From contig JAJRTT010000002.1 in NCBI GenBank assembly GCA_024278155.1, positions 1 through 7,938 of the forward strand: a DNA stretch of 7,938 nucleotides, given 5' to 3'. The position numbers and the translations under genes are program-made. Positions 1 to 5,930 of this stretch are shown piece by piece; position 1 is the stretch's first letter, and every line of letters begins with the position of its first letter. The notes beneath the pieces are model-generated. The model had not been told where the DNA came from and did no database searches. It worked only from the letters and a program-made list of their open reading frames with translations. The DNA comes from Bacteroidota bacterium (GTDB lineage Bacteria > Bacteroidota > Bacteroidia > Bacteroidales > JAADJA01).

Positions 1-417
1 AAAAATGGTAAGATTGTGGGCCTTGATGGGGAAAGCCCGGTTTCTTTCGAAGCTGTTGCCAATGAACCTTATCTCGTAGTATTCCACCGAAACCATCTTG
101 CCGTGATGTCCTCTTTTCCCATCGACCAAGGTGGTGATTTGGATTATTCCTATAATTTCACAAACAGGCCAACAAGGGTTTATGGAGGTTCCTCTGCACA
201 AAAGGAAATCTCAAATGGCATTTGGGGGATGTTTGGTGGCGATGCGGACGGAAACGGAACCATCAACATTAACGACAAAACCAACGTTTGGTCATTTCAG
301 GCCGGGGAACAGGGTTACTTTTCCGGTGATTTTAACTTGGATGCCGAGGTAAGCAACAATGATAAAAACGACCTAATAATACCAAATAGCAATTTGCAAA
401 CGCAAGTGCCTGATTAG
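1..417 (+). CDS. C-terminal part of a large secreted protein with dockerin-like calcium-binding tail (5' end outside window)
   Basis: The frame is open from the first base (AAA AAT GGT) to the TAG at 415-417, giving 138 residues, so the real start lies upstream; an internal GTG at 16 is not a credible start. Residues about 30-38 read RNHLAVMSS, a motif familiar from C-terminal regions of large Bacteroidota surface proteins. Two acidic loops follow: D81-A-D83-G-N85-G with D92, and D110-F-N112-L-D114-A-E116 with D121. Both have the spacing of dockerin or EF-hand calcium loops. The protein ends in QVPD and carries no T9SS sorting domain of the usual kind. By family resemblance it is an exported, calcium-stabilised adhesin or enzyme tail; the catalytic or binding part is not visible. 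The stop is followed three bases later by a strong hairpin. I am confident about the coding status and the tail type, not the function. Confidence 0.85.
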   Translation, partial: KNGKIVGLDGESPVSFEAVANEPYLVVFHRNHLAVMSSFPIDQGGDLDYSYNFTNRPTRVYGGSSAQKEISNGIWGMFGGDADGNGTININDKTNVWSFQAGEQGYFSGDFNLDAEVSNNDKNDLIIPNSNLQTQVPD

Positions 418-420
418 CTA

Positions 421-477
421 TTATTCGTCTGACTACTGTCCGAAGCGCTATCCAGTGCGTAGTGGTCGGACGAATAA
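421..477 (+). repeat. Long hairpin directly after the dockerin-like gene
   Basis: Arms 421-437 and 461-477 pair over 17 positions, 15 Watson-Crick plus two G-U (430 with 468, 434 with 464). Two more G-U pairs (438/460, 439/459) and an inner 5-bp stem (445-449 with 454-458, including one G-U, loop ATCC) extend it. All wobble pairs are G-U only if the plus strand is the RNA; on the minus strand they become A-C mismatches. This suggests a structure working in the plus-strand transcript. There is no T-run after it, so it is not a standard intrinsic terminator. It may stabilise the 3' end, attenuate readthrough into the small gene at 498, or be a dispersed palindromic repeat. Confidence 0.75.
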
Positions 478-497
478 CGCAAACGAGATTCAATAGA

Positions 498-719
498 ATG
501 ATAATAACCACAATTAACAACAACAAATTGTTTATCCAGCTCGACAGTTTGGTCAGCAAGGGGATAATAAGTGTTTCTGATGATAACGGACATAACAAAT
601 CCATTGCCGTCAGGGATTCGAATTTTGAAGAAATGGATCTGCCATCCGGGTCGAAGAAGATTTCTATAACAATTGAAATTGGTAAGAAAACAATAACTAA
701 AACAATTAATCTATTATGA
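498..719 (+). CDS. Small protein of unknown function, 73 residues
   Basis: This short frame begins MIITTINNNKLFIQLDSL and ends at TGA 717-719. I chose the ATG at 498; an in-frame GTG at 462 is possible, but it lies inside the right arm of the hairpin. No clear Shine-Dalgarno site precedes either, which is normal for this phylum. The stop overlaps the next gene's start as ATGA (716-719), the main evidence that the frame is real. The protein has no signal peptide or membrane segment. It has alternating hydrophobic residues (KLFIQL, ISV, KISITIEI, TITKTI) around an LPSGSKK turn, suggesting a small beta-sandwich. It faintly resembles the small Bacteroides beta-sandwich proteins (DUF3244 type), but those are exported and this one seems not to be. 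It could also be a remnant of a longer protein. Function unknown. Confidence 0.55.
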   Translation: MIITTINNNKLFIQLDSLVSKGIISVSDDNGHNKSIAVRDSNFEEMDLPSGSKKISITIEIGKKTITKTINLL

Positions 720-1000
720 AAACAAAATTTAAATTTTCCACAATAAAGAAATTTGCAAGCCTAATTGTGATGGCCATTATGTATGTGATTGTTTCGCAAT
801 ATGGGTATTCCCAGGTTGCAATCAACACCGACAGCAGTTTACCTGATGCCCCGGCAATACTGGATGTCAAAGCTGTCGGGCTCGGATTGCTGCTCCTACG
901 AACGACGGAAGAAGAACGCAATGCAATAGCTTCCCCTGCCACAGGTTTGCCCATTTATCAAACAGATGAAACTGCTTTTTTAGCTTTTAAAGAAACCTGA
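716..1000 (+). CDS. Short exported protein resembling the truncated N-terminus of a fibre or tail-type protein (possible pseudogene)
   Basis: The 94-residue product has a basic N-terminus and a hydrophobic stretch (residues about 12-32, ending YGYSQ), fitting a signal peptide or anchor. What follows, from QVAINTDSSLPDAPAILDVK to ATGLPIYQTD, is a well-known Bacteroidota N-terminal module. In other proteins this module opens long collagen-like, fibre or surface proteins and runs on as a GFYYYNG-type segment. Here it stops at TDETAFLAFKET, just where the usual module would continue. The central segment GLGLLLLRTTEEERNAI also departs from the usual KGLLIPRMT pattern. The 3' end overlaps the convergent gene on the other strand by 21 bp (980-1000). 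The simplest reading is a severed gene left by a rearrangement, although the intact start and ATGA overlap with the upstream gene mean a short product may still be made. Confidence 0.6.
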   Translation: MKTKFKFSTIKKFASLIVMAIMYVIVSQYGYSQVAINTDSSLPDAPAILDVKAVGLGLLLLRTTEEERNAIASPATGLPIYQTDETAFLAFKET

Positions 1001-2293
1001 AACCGATATTTTACCACCGGTACTGGTTTTGAACAAATAAAAACCAGGCCTTAATTGGCCAACGTTTATCGTTGTCAACCTATTGGAGCCAGTAGTTAAT
1101 TGCCCCTCCATTAATATCTGACCATAAATATTTACAACTTCCCATTTCCCGTAATTATCGACAGGCTCCCTGAATTTGATATTTAATTGATTGGACACCG
1201 GATTTGGAAATAGTTCAATAGGGTTGTTCTTGTATCCAATCTCTCCTGTTGATAAAGGAGATGCCACGTTTTCAATCCTATAAATACTTTTATTGGCAAA
1301 AGTGTAAAGGTGTGTTTTGAAAACCATCATTTTACTTATGCACGGGCCACCAACCCCTTGCAGCAGCATTCCCATCACAGGCGTTTCCCAATTATCGGCA
1401 AAATCTGTTGTTGAGGTAAAATAGCATCCACCCCCGGCATCCTGGAAAACCATCCAGATTGTTTGATTGTCAGTTGCCATACAGATTGGATATATACCGA
1501 AGTTGTCAATTCCGTTATTTGTCTCCTGCCAAAGTGTATCATTGACACCTGACCTGAAAACCCCTTTCAGGTCATAGGCTCCCCCGATTCCAATATATTT
1601 GTAATTTGATGATTGGAGGATAGGTGCAATCGTAACGGTCCCTCCTGATACCGGTGTCCCATTGCCTCCGTATGGCCACCAGGTTTGGCCTAGATCTGTT
1701 GATGTCCAGGTGCCAGCTGTGCCAGCCGATGGGTTCGTTACCGTGAATACGATATCGCCAATATGTTCAAATCCAAATATTACACCACAAGGAGATGCGG
1801 TCTGTGTCCATTCAGGGTTTGACAACGATGAAACAAAAAGTTTATCCTGCCCACCTTTCATCATTAAGCTCCCATCAGGGAGTTCAATGATTTTTTCTGA
1901 TTTTTCATAACCGGCCAGTCCTTCGTAGGGTTCGACAGACCATGTTGTCCCGTTGTCTGATGATCGGAAAACAACTCCGCCAATTGCAGCACCATTATAA
2001 TAAAGGTTTCCGCCAACAATAAGGCCGCCATTAGAGGCTACGAGAATTGAATTTGCACCTTCCTGTCCAAACCCACCATCAGGTAAGACGGAAGTTGCAT
2101 TCCAGGTAAAACCTTCATCGGAACTGAACATTACACCGCCTTCGCCCAAAGCGGCAAATAGAATATCCCCTTTCCTTGCCAGGTCTTCAATGTTATAATC
2201 GGAATTAATTACTGTTAGTGAATCAAAAACCTGGGAAAGGCTTACGGTAACTGAAAGTGCAAAAAATGCAAGTAATAGTAGTGGTTTTTTCAT
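980..2293 (-). CDS. Secreted Asp-box (BNR-type) beta-propeller protein with T9SS type A sorting domain
   Basis: The 437-residue protein starts MKKPLLLLAFFALSVTVSLSQ, a clear signal peptide cleaved near residue 20-21. Asp-box motifs of the S-x-D-x-G-x-T-W kind occur at residues 57-64 (SSDEGFTW), 111-118 (SSDNGTTW) and 197-205 (TSTDLGQTW), with a degenerate copy near 294-302 (STTDFADNW). Such repeats sit on the blades of sialidase, sortilin-like and related propellers. No sialidase arginine triad or FRIP motif is evident, so I do not call an enzyme. From about residue 359 a type A T9SS tail follows: ELFPNPVSNQL, then VVNIYGQ, then LRPGFYLFK. Its last residues GFFKS replace the common KKFIK ending. 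It is predicted to cross the outer membrane by T9SS and be surface-bound or released. It appears monocistronic, with a 300-bp gap upstream and a convergent 21-bp overlap at its 3' end. Confidence 0.9.
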   Translation of the reverse strand: MKKPLLLLAFFALSVTVSLSQVFDSLTVINSDYNIEDLARKGDILFAALGEGGVMFSSDEGFTWNATSVLPDGGFGQEGANSILVASNGGLIVGGNLYYNGAAIGGVVFRSSDNGTTWSVEPYEGLAGYEKSEKIIELPDGSLMMKGGQDKLFVSSLSNPEWTQTASPCGVIFGFEHIGDIVFTVTNPSAGTAGTWTSTDLGQTWWPYGGNGTPVSGGTVTIAPILQSSNYKYIGIGGAYDLKGVFRSGVNDTLWQETNNGIDNFGIYPICMATDNQTIWMVFQDAGGGCYFTSTTDFADNWETPVMGMLLQGVGGPCISKMMVFKTHLYTFANKSIYRIENVASPLSTGEIGYKNNPIELFPNPVSNQLNIKFREPVDNYGKWEVVNIYGQILMEGQLTTGSNRLTTINVGQLRPGFYLFKTSTGGKISVSGFFKS

Positions 2294-2388
2294 GATGTTG
2301 AAGTTTTAAATGTTGATACTGATTATTACTGCTGCGAAGATAATAACAGGCAATACAGTACCAAATAGGTTGATTGTCGTAAATTGGG

Positions 2389-2408
2389 TAGGGTAATATT
2401 CGTAATTT
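2389..2408 (-). promoter_or_regulatory. Conserved upstream motif, copy 1
   Basis: On the minus strand this reads ATTACGAATATTACCCTA within a 20-nt block that matches the block at 5813-5832 in 17 of 20 positions. It lies 95 nt upstream of the propeller gene start. Its central bases, around TATTAC, are partly symmetric, as in some regulator binding sites. It directly abuts the candidate -7 element TATTTTTG at 2417-2410, so it could be an operator or an early leader sequence. The regulator is unknown. Confidence 0.5.
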
Positions 2409-2528
2409 GCAAAAATAATAGCAGATTTAATACAAACGAAGCCAGGGCGAAACGGAAAATCAAGCCCTAAGCACAAGTATTGTTTGTTGGATTTGATTCT
2501 GGAGTCTCATCTTCTGTTTTTCAAGGAA

Positions 2529-2561
2529 AACCACCCCGTGACATAAATTCACGGGGCGGTT
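2529..2561 (-). terminator. Intrinsic terminator of the LamG operon
   Basis: Arms 2529-2541 and 2549-2561 pair over 13 bp around a 7-nt loop, 31 nt after the LamG stop codon. The single irregular pair (2533/2557) is G-U in minus-strand RNA but A-C in plus-strand RNA, which fits minus-strand transcription. In that direction the stem runs into GGTTTTCC, a short U-run. The core CACCCCGTGA/TCACGGGG recurs in the palindrome at 5863-5891. Confidence 0.7.
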
Positions 2562-2592
2562 GTGATCCGTGCTTTTGATCAAGAAGATAAAG

Positions 2593-5508
2593 TTATTCCG
2601 GGATAAATACCTTTTCGGATACCATTGTGCCTGCGTTAATTATTTTCACGACATAATATCCGGTACCGGAATCAATTGTAAAGGAACTTGTTCCCGGGCC
2701 CAGTTTCCCCGCCTTGATTTCCTGTCCCATCATGTTCAGGACGGAATACTCGACCGGTGAAGTTCCTGGCAGGCCAACATATACAATGTCCTCAACTGAA
2801 TAAACCTGTATGTCCCCGGCTTCCATTTCGTCAACACCAAGTGGTGAGAAATGGAGGATAAACCTTTCAGCGTTGCCATCAACAGAATGACTGAAATTGT
2901 AAGGGCTGGACAGTAAGTCCATGGTTAGACCTGTTTTGGTATCTTCAAGGACCACGGTCGAAAAACCACTTGCTTCCTCCAAACCAATGGAATACAATCC
3001 GGGAACGCCAGCCTTGAACCCAAGTACCATTGAATTCGTTTCGGGCAGTTCGTTGATGGAAAGCTTGTCCCCGCCTGCTTTTGTAAATACCTGTGGGAGT
3101 TGTGGGTTGAATTCCGAGAATATTTTATAGGCATCGAATTGCCCGTCGAAACCTTCCGTTGCCCCATTGTTGAAATGGACATAGGTTTTGTCCTCGAAAC
3201 CGTTCCCTTCGGCTTTTACGACCAATAGGTCAGAAACCCCTTCTTTATAGAACATCCAAAAGACATCGTGTGTGCGCATTGAGTTATCGAAAGAAAGTGT
3301 TGCGGCAGTGGTCGCACTCACAAAGAAACCCTGTCCGGGAGGTGCGTACCTTGAGCCGCTTCCGGTTGTCCCGTTCCAAGTGAGCCAGTTCCCCGAAGCG
3401 GCATCCAAATAGTAAATGGAACTGTTGATCCCTGAAAGTCCCGGGATAACCGCGTTCCAGTCCAGGGCAGAAGGATAGGGGTTTCCGACCAGGTTCCAGC
3501 CGTTTGCCATGTTCGCCGTTAGGTTCCGGTTCAAAGTGCCCGTATTCAAATTGCCCGTATAGCTCACCGTGTTCATGTTCGCAAGGTCGGAATAAACGGC
3601 ATAGCCCTGCATTGCATTGAGCGGTACCGAGGAAGGGATTATTTCGGAATAGGTATTCGTGGTTTCGTTGAAACTTTGCAGGTACATATCGTTGAAAACA
3701 CCTGAAAGGGCATTGGAAACCGGCGGCGAGATCAGGTGCCAGTCAAGGTCGTTACCTGCAAAACTCCTTTCCACCGTTGCTTCAACTCCATTGTTTTCTA
3801 TTATTGTGGCGGTTTCGAGATAATTGGAGCGGAGTATCAGACCATTTGGGCCTGCGTTGTTCACAAGGTTGCCATTGACGTTGAGCTGGTATCCCTGTCC
3901 CATGTCCAATTGTCCACCGGAGTTGATGGTCAAATCTTCAAGGGTCTCATAAGCGCCATAACTGACCAAATGGTTTACCTCAACCCTCGACCAGTCATTT
4001 ACCGGCACCATTTGCCCATCGTTCCAGGTTGTGTTCAGGTTCCAACTTCCATCAACAATGCTTTGGTAAGGGATGGGCGCCGTTGAAGCGATCCAGTCTG
4101 TCGCAGGGTCCATGTTCGTCAAAGTGCCGTCATTGCTGTTGGAAGAAAGGTCGGGCAATGTTGTGCCGCTTGTCTCGTTGAACTGGTAATAGGCCACAAG
4201 GTTAGCTTCGCCGGCCGGGTTGGGGAGTTGGCGGTAGCAATTTGCCCTTATTTCAGCTTCTGTCCGTGCATCGTTCCAAATCCTCACTTCGTCAATTTGT
4301 CCGGGAAGGCAATTGGTCAGATTCGTGAACCTGGCTATTCTTACAGGTTTTCCATAATCTACCATTGTTCCGCTTGCCAGTGTGGAATCAATAAGGTTGC
4401 CATCTATATAAAACCGAATTTTTGAACCATTATAAACCGCTGCCACATGATACCATTGTCCGACTACGGTAAAATTCATAGCAGTGCCAACGCTATAAAG
4501 TATCCCATTCAAACTAATTGAAAACCCAATTGAGGATGGAAAGTTTGGATATAAATCCCCGACAACAGAAAGATGATATTGATAGGCTGGATTTGTATGC
4601 GAAACAAATCCTTTGTCAATAATAGGGTCAGAGCCAGTTCCATAGAACGAAACCGGTTTGTACCATGCCTCAACCGTTATTTGGTTTGTAGGGTTTAAAG
4701 ATGGATCATTTGGTATTTCAACATAGTCATTCGAGCCATCAAAATCGAGACAGTTTTGGATATCGAAATTCGGAATAGTGCAATTTCCCCATGTGGGGTC
4801 TTGATTGTCAACACCCGTTGAGTTGCCAAGTCGTCCATGATTGGCATTTGTACTTAAATCTGTCAAAACTTGTCCCGATCCATCATTAAAGTCAAAATAT
4901 CCCAACAAGTCGGGCTGAGATGAAGGATTTGAAATGCCATTGTTCATATAATAATTTATTTCGGTCAGGTTAAGGGAGGTGCCCCATATCTGTAATTCGT
5001 CCAACTGACCGTCCCAGTACCAGTTTTGGGAAATATAGGTTGTGCTCCAACCCAGGAACAAACTACCATTGAAACTAAAACTACCTGTATAGTTGGTTTG
5101 TCCTTTGAGGATGCCGTCCAGATAAAGTGTCATGGTATTGCCTGTCCGGGTAAAAGCACAATGATGCCAGGTTGCATCGCTGTAATCCACAGGGTCAATT
5201 ATATTTGGTATTCCTGTACCCATCCAGTAAACCCAAATACTTGGGCCCCCGGTATAATCAGGATCGTCAAAATCAAAACAAAGATTGTTGCTTATAAGGC
5301 CACCAAATGTAACTGCATGGCCCCTGTCTGCATCTCTTTTAAGAAACCAGAATTGTACAGTAAAATCGGTGGTGCCAAAATCATAATAGTTCTGATGGGG
5401 GATTTCAACATAATCATTCACACCATCAAAATCAAGGCAATTGTTTTGTGCAATTACCCATGAACTTAAAAATGCGAAAACAATGGAAATAGTTATAAGT
5501 TTTTTCAT
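2593..5508 (-). CDS. Large secreted protein with two LamG (concanavalin A-like) domains and T9SS type A sorting domain
   Basis: The 971-residue protein has a signal peptide (residues 1-21, ending VIAQ). Two LamG/concanavalin-like jelly-roll domains follow, at about 24-210 and 253-445. Each opens with almost the same strand, CLDFDGxNDYVEIP (24-37 and 253-266), and contains W-H/Y-H, LDG or IDG, and DE(L/V)xIW signatures. Such domains bind glycans or other surface ligands. Residues about 484-600 form a G/N-rich beta region (WNLNTTWNDG, VNGNLVNNAG, WHLISPPVSN). A long module with WNLVGNPYPSALDW (671-684) and GQGFFV (725-730) leads to the T9SS tail at about 900-971, with YSVLNMMGQ, GYYVVKI and EKVFIPE. 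The C-terminal half matches the gene at 5931. Its start overlaps the stop of the upstream small gene (ATGA, 5508-5505), implying coupled translation. Base composition changes inside the second LamG domain. Predicted role: surface adhesin or substrate-binding protein; no catalytic motif seen. Confidence 0.92.
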   Translation of the reverse strand: MKKLITISIVFAFLSSWVIAQNNCLDFDGVNDYVEIPHQNYYDFGTTDFTVQFWFLKRDADRGHAVTFGGLISNNLCFDFDDPDYTGGPSIWVYWMGTGIPNIIDPVDYSDATWHHCAFTRTGNTMTLYLDGILKGQTNYTGSFSFNGSLFLGWSTTYISQNWYWDGQLDELQIWGTSLNLTEINYYMNNGISNPSSQPDLLGYFDFNDGSGQVLTDLSTNANHGRLGNSTGVDNQDPTWGNCTIPNFDIQNCLDFDGSNDYVEIPNDPSLNPTNQITVEAWYKPVSFYGTGSDPIIDKGFVSHTNPAYQYHLSVVGDLYPNFPSSIGFSISLNGILYSVGTAMNFTVVGQWYHVAAVYNGSKIRFYIDGNLIDSTLASGTMVDYGKPVRIARFTNLTNCLPGQIDEVRIWNDARTEAEIRANCYRQLPNPAGEANLVAYYQFNETSGTTLPDLSSNSNDGTLTNMDPATDWIASTAPIPYQSIVDGSWNLNTTWNDGQMVPVNDWSRVEVNHLVSYGAYETLEDLTINSGGQLDMGQGYQLNVNGNLVNNAGPNGLILRSNYLETATIIENNGVEATVERSFAGNDLDWHLISPPVSNALSGVFNDMYLQSFNETTNTYSEIIPSSVPLNAMQGYAVYSDLANMNTVSYTGNLNTGTLNRNLTANMANGWNLVGNPYPSALDWNAVIPGLSGINSSIYYLDAASGNWLTWNGTTGSGSRYAPPGQGFFVSATTAATLSFDNSMRTHDVFWMFYKEGVSDLLVVKAEGNGFEDKTYVHFNNGATEGFDGQFDAYKIFSEFNPQLPQVFTKAGGDKLSINELPETNSMVLGFKAGVPGLYSIGLEEASGFSTVVLEDTKTGLTMDLLSSPYNFSHSVDGNAERFILHFSPLGVDEMEAGDIQVYSVEDIVYVGLPGTSPVEYSVLNMMGQEIKAGKLGPGTSSFTIDSGTGYYVVKIINAGTMVSEKVFIPE
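4715..5442 (-). repeat. Direct repeat at the openings of the two LamG domains
   Basis: The 41-nt blocks 4715-4755 and 5402-5442 match at 34 positions and encode CLDFDGxNDYVEIP in both LamG domains. The spacing is 687 bp, which is 229 codons. They mark an internal domain duplication; elsewhere the two domains have diverged strongly. Confidence 0.7.
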
Positions 5509-5741
5509 GGTTGTTGTTTTTTGAGGTTTTTTACTTTATTTAATTGAAATGTTTTCTTTGAGCCATAACCAATGGCCATGATTGCCATGATGATAAGGCC
5601 ACCACCAATGGGCGCACCGCCACCAACAGGTGTGTTTCCACCTCCGGGAGCTCCACCGCCATTGGGATGGGGCGGGTTTTGTGCAATGGAAAATGTAAGT
5701 GCTGTTGCAATAAATGCAAGGGTAAGTACAAGTTTTTTCAT
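5505..5741 (-). CDS. Short Gly/Pro-rich exported protein with C-terminal membrane anchor (PID-CTERM-like)
   Basis: The 78-residue protein has a signal peptide (MKKLVLTLAFIATALTFSIAQ), a mature part made almost only of Gly, Pro and Asn (residues 22-48), a short hydrophobic helix (about 49-60, LIIMAIMAIGYG) and a basic tail (SKK, then KVKNLKK). The order of short motif (APIGGG, 43-48), hydrophobic helix, YG and basic residues is that of CTERM protein-sorting signals. It most resembles the Bacteroidota PID-CTERM class, with G where D is usual, so the assignment is tentative. These signals are thought to be read by membrane processing enzymes; none is encoded in this window. The stop overlaps the LamG gene start (ATGA), so both probably come from one transcript starting upstream of 5741. 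A plain membrane-anchored peptide without processing is the alternative. Confidence 0.8.
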   Translation of the reverse strand: MKKLVLTLAFIATALTFSIAQNPPHPNGGGAPGGGNTPVGGGAPIGGGLIIMAIMAIGYGSKKTFQLNKVKNLKKQQP

Positions 5742-5812
5742 AGGAATAATGTTTGAGGTTTAAATAATATTTTAATTGTGGCAAAATTGCAAAAGAATGG
5801 GCAGGGATTTAA

Positions 5813-5832
5813 TAGGGTAATACTCGTAAATG
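5813..5832 (-). promoter_or_regulatory. Conserved upstream motif, copy 2
   Basis: On the minus strand this contains TTACGAGTATTACCCTA, differing at one base from the copy at 2389-2405 across 17 positions. It lies 71 nt before the start of the small Gly/Pro-rich gene that heads the LamG operon. Here the best -7-like sequence lies downstream of the motif rather than upstream, so the motif is more likely an operator or activator site than a core promoter element. An imperfect inverted repeat adjoins it. Confidence 0.5.
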
Positions 5833-5857
5833 AACTACGAACATTCCCGTAGGTTCA
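5831..5857. repeat. Imperfect inverted repeat beside the upstream motif
   Basis: TGAACTACG (5831-5839) faces CGTAGGTTCA (5848-5857), complementary except for one extra base. It touches the conserved motif and repeats its TACG/CGTA element, so a composite operator is possible. It may equally be a weak chance hairpin. Confidence 0.35.
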
Positions 5858-5862
5858 TTGGT

Positions 5863-5891
5863 TCACCCCGTGACTTCGAGTCACGGGGTGA
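5863..5891 (-). terminator. Palindrome after the tandem-repeat T9SS gene, probable terminator
   Basis: Arms 5863-5875 and 5879-5891 are a perfect 13-bp inverted repeat with a 3-nt loop, 39 nt after the stop of the gene at 5931. The core CACCCCGTGA/TCACGGGGTG is nearly the same as at 2529-2561, also after a T9SS gene. In the minus direction it is followed by ACCAATG rather than a U-run, so termination may be weak or the element may be a dispersed palindrome. Confidence 0.55.
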
Positions 5892-5930
5892 TTATTAATT
5901 GACCCCAGGCCACAGGGCGAATATGGATAA

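Larger units (their letters stand above)
2294..2592. other. Intergenic region between the LamG gene and the propeller gene
   Basis: No gene is supported in these 299 bases. It holds the palindromic terminator of the LamG operon (2529-2561) and, nearer the propeller gene, the conserved upstream motif (2389-2408). On the minus strand TATTTTTG (2417-2410) fits the Bacteroidota -7 consensus TAnnTTTG, and TTTG (2436-2433) could be a -33 element, but the spacer of 15 is shorter than usual. The leader just before the ATG at 2293 is A-rich without a Shine-Dalgarno site. Confidence 0.6.
5742..5930. other. Intergenic region upstream of the small-protein/LamG operon
   Basis: No gene is supported here. 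From the operon side it contains an AT-rich leader (5742-5797), the second copy of the conserved upstream motif (5813-5832), an imperfect inverted repeat (5831-5857) and the palindrome after the tandem-repeat gene (5863-5891). On the minus strand TTCTTTTG (5797-5790) differs from the TAnnTTTG -7 consensus at one base; I see no convincing -33 partner. Confidence 0.5.

Noticed and set aside
421..477. Intrinsic terminator or insertion-sequence end
   Set aside because: No U-run follows on either strand, and no transposase, target duplication or second copy is visible in the window.
332..604. Minus-strand open frame of 90 codons across the hairpin
   Set aside because: It crosses the end of a supported plus-strand gene and the hairpin, and has no signal, leader or domain.
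980..2293. Sialidase enzyme function from Asp-box motifs
   Set aside because: Asp-boxes occur in many non-enzymatic propellers, and I see no arginine triad, FRIP motif or catalytic Tyr/Glu arrangement.
2410..2436. Bacteroidota-type promoter TTTG(15)TATTTTTG for the propeller gene
   Set aside because: The -7 match is good but the spacer is shorter than usual and such AT-rich matches are common; mentioned within the intergenic entry, not called as a promoter.
5026..5463. Plus-strand open frame of 145 codons
   Set aside because: It lies entirely antisense to the first LamG domain, whose frame has clear motifs; the antisense product has no recognisable pattern.
5536..5784. Alternative minus-strand frame over the small Gly/Pro-rich gene
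   Set aside because: It overlaps the frame with a signal peptide and anchor; its Trp/His-rich product is what frame-shifted Gly/Pro codons give.
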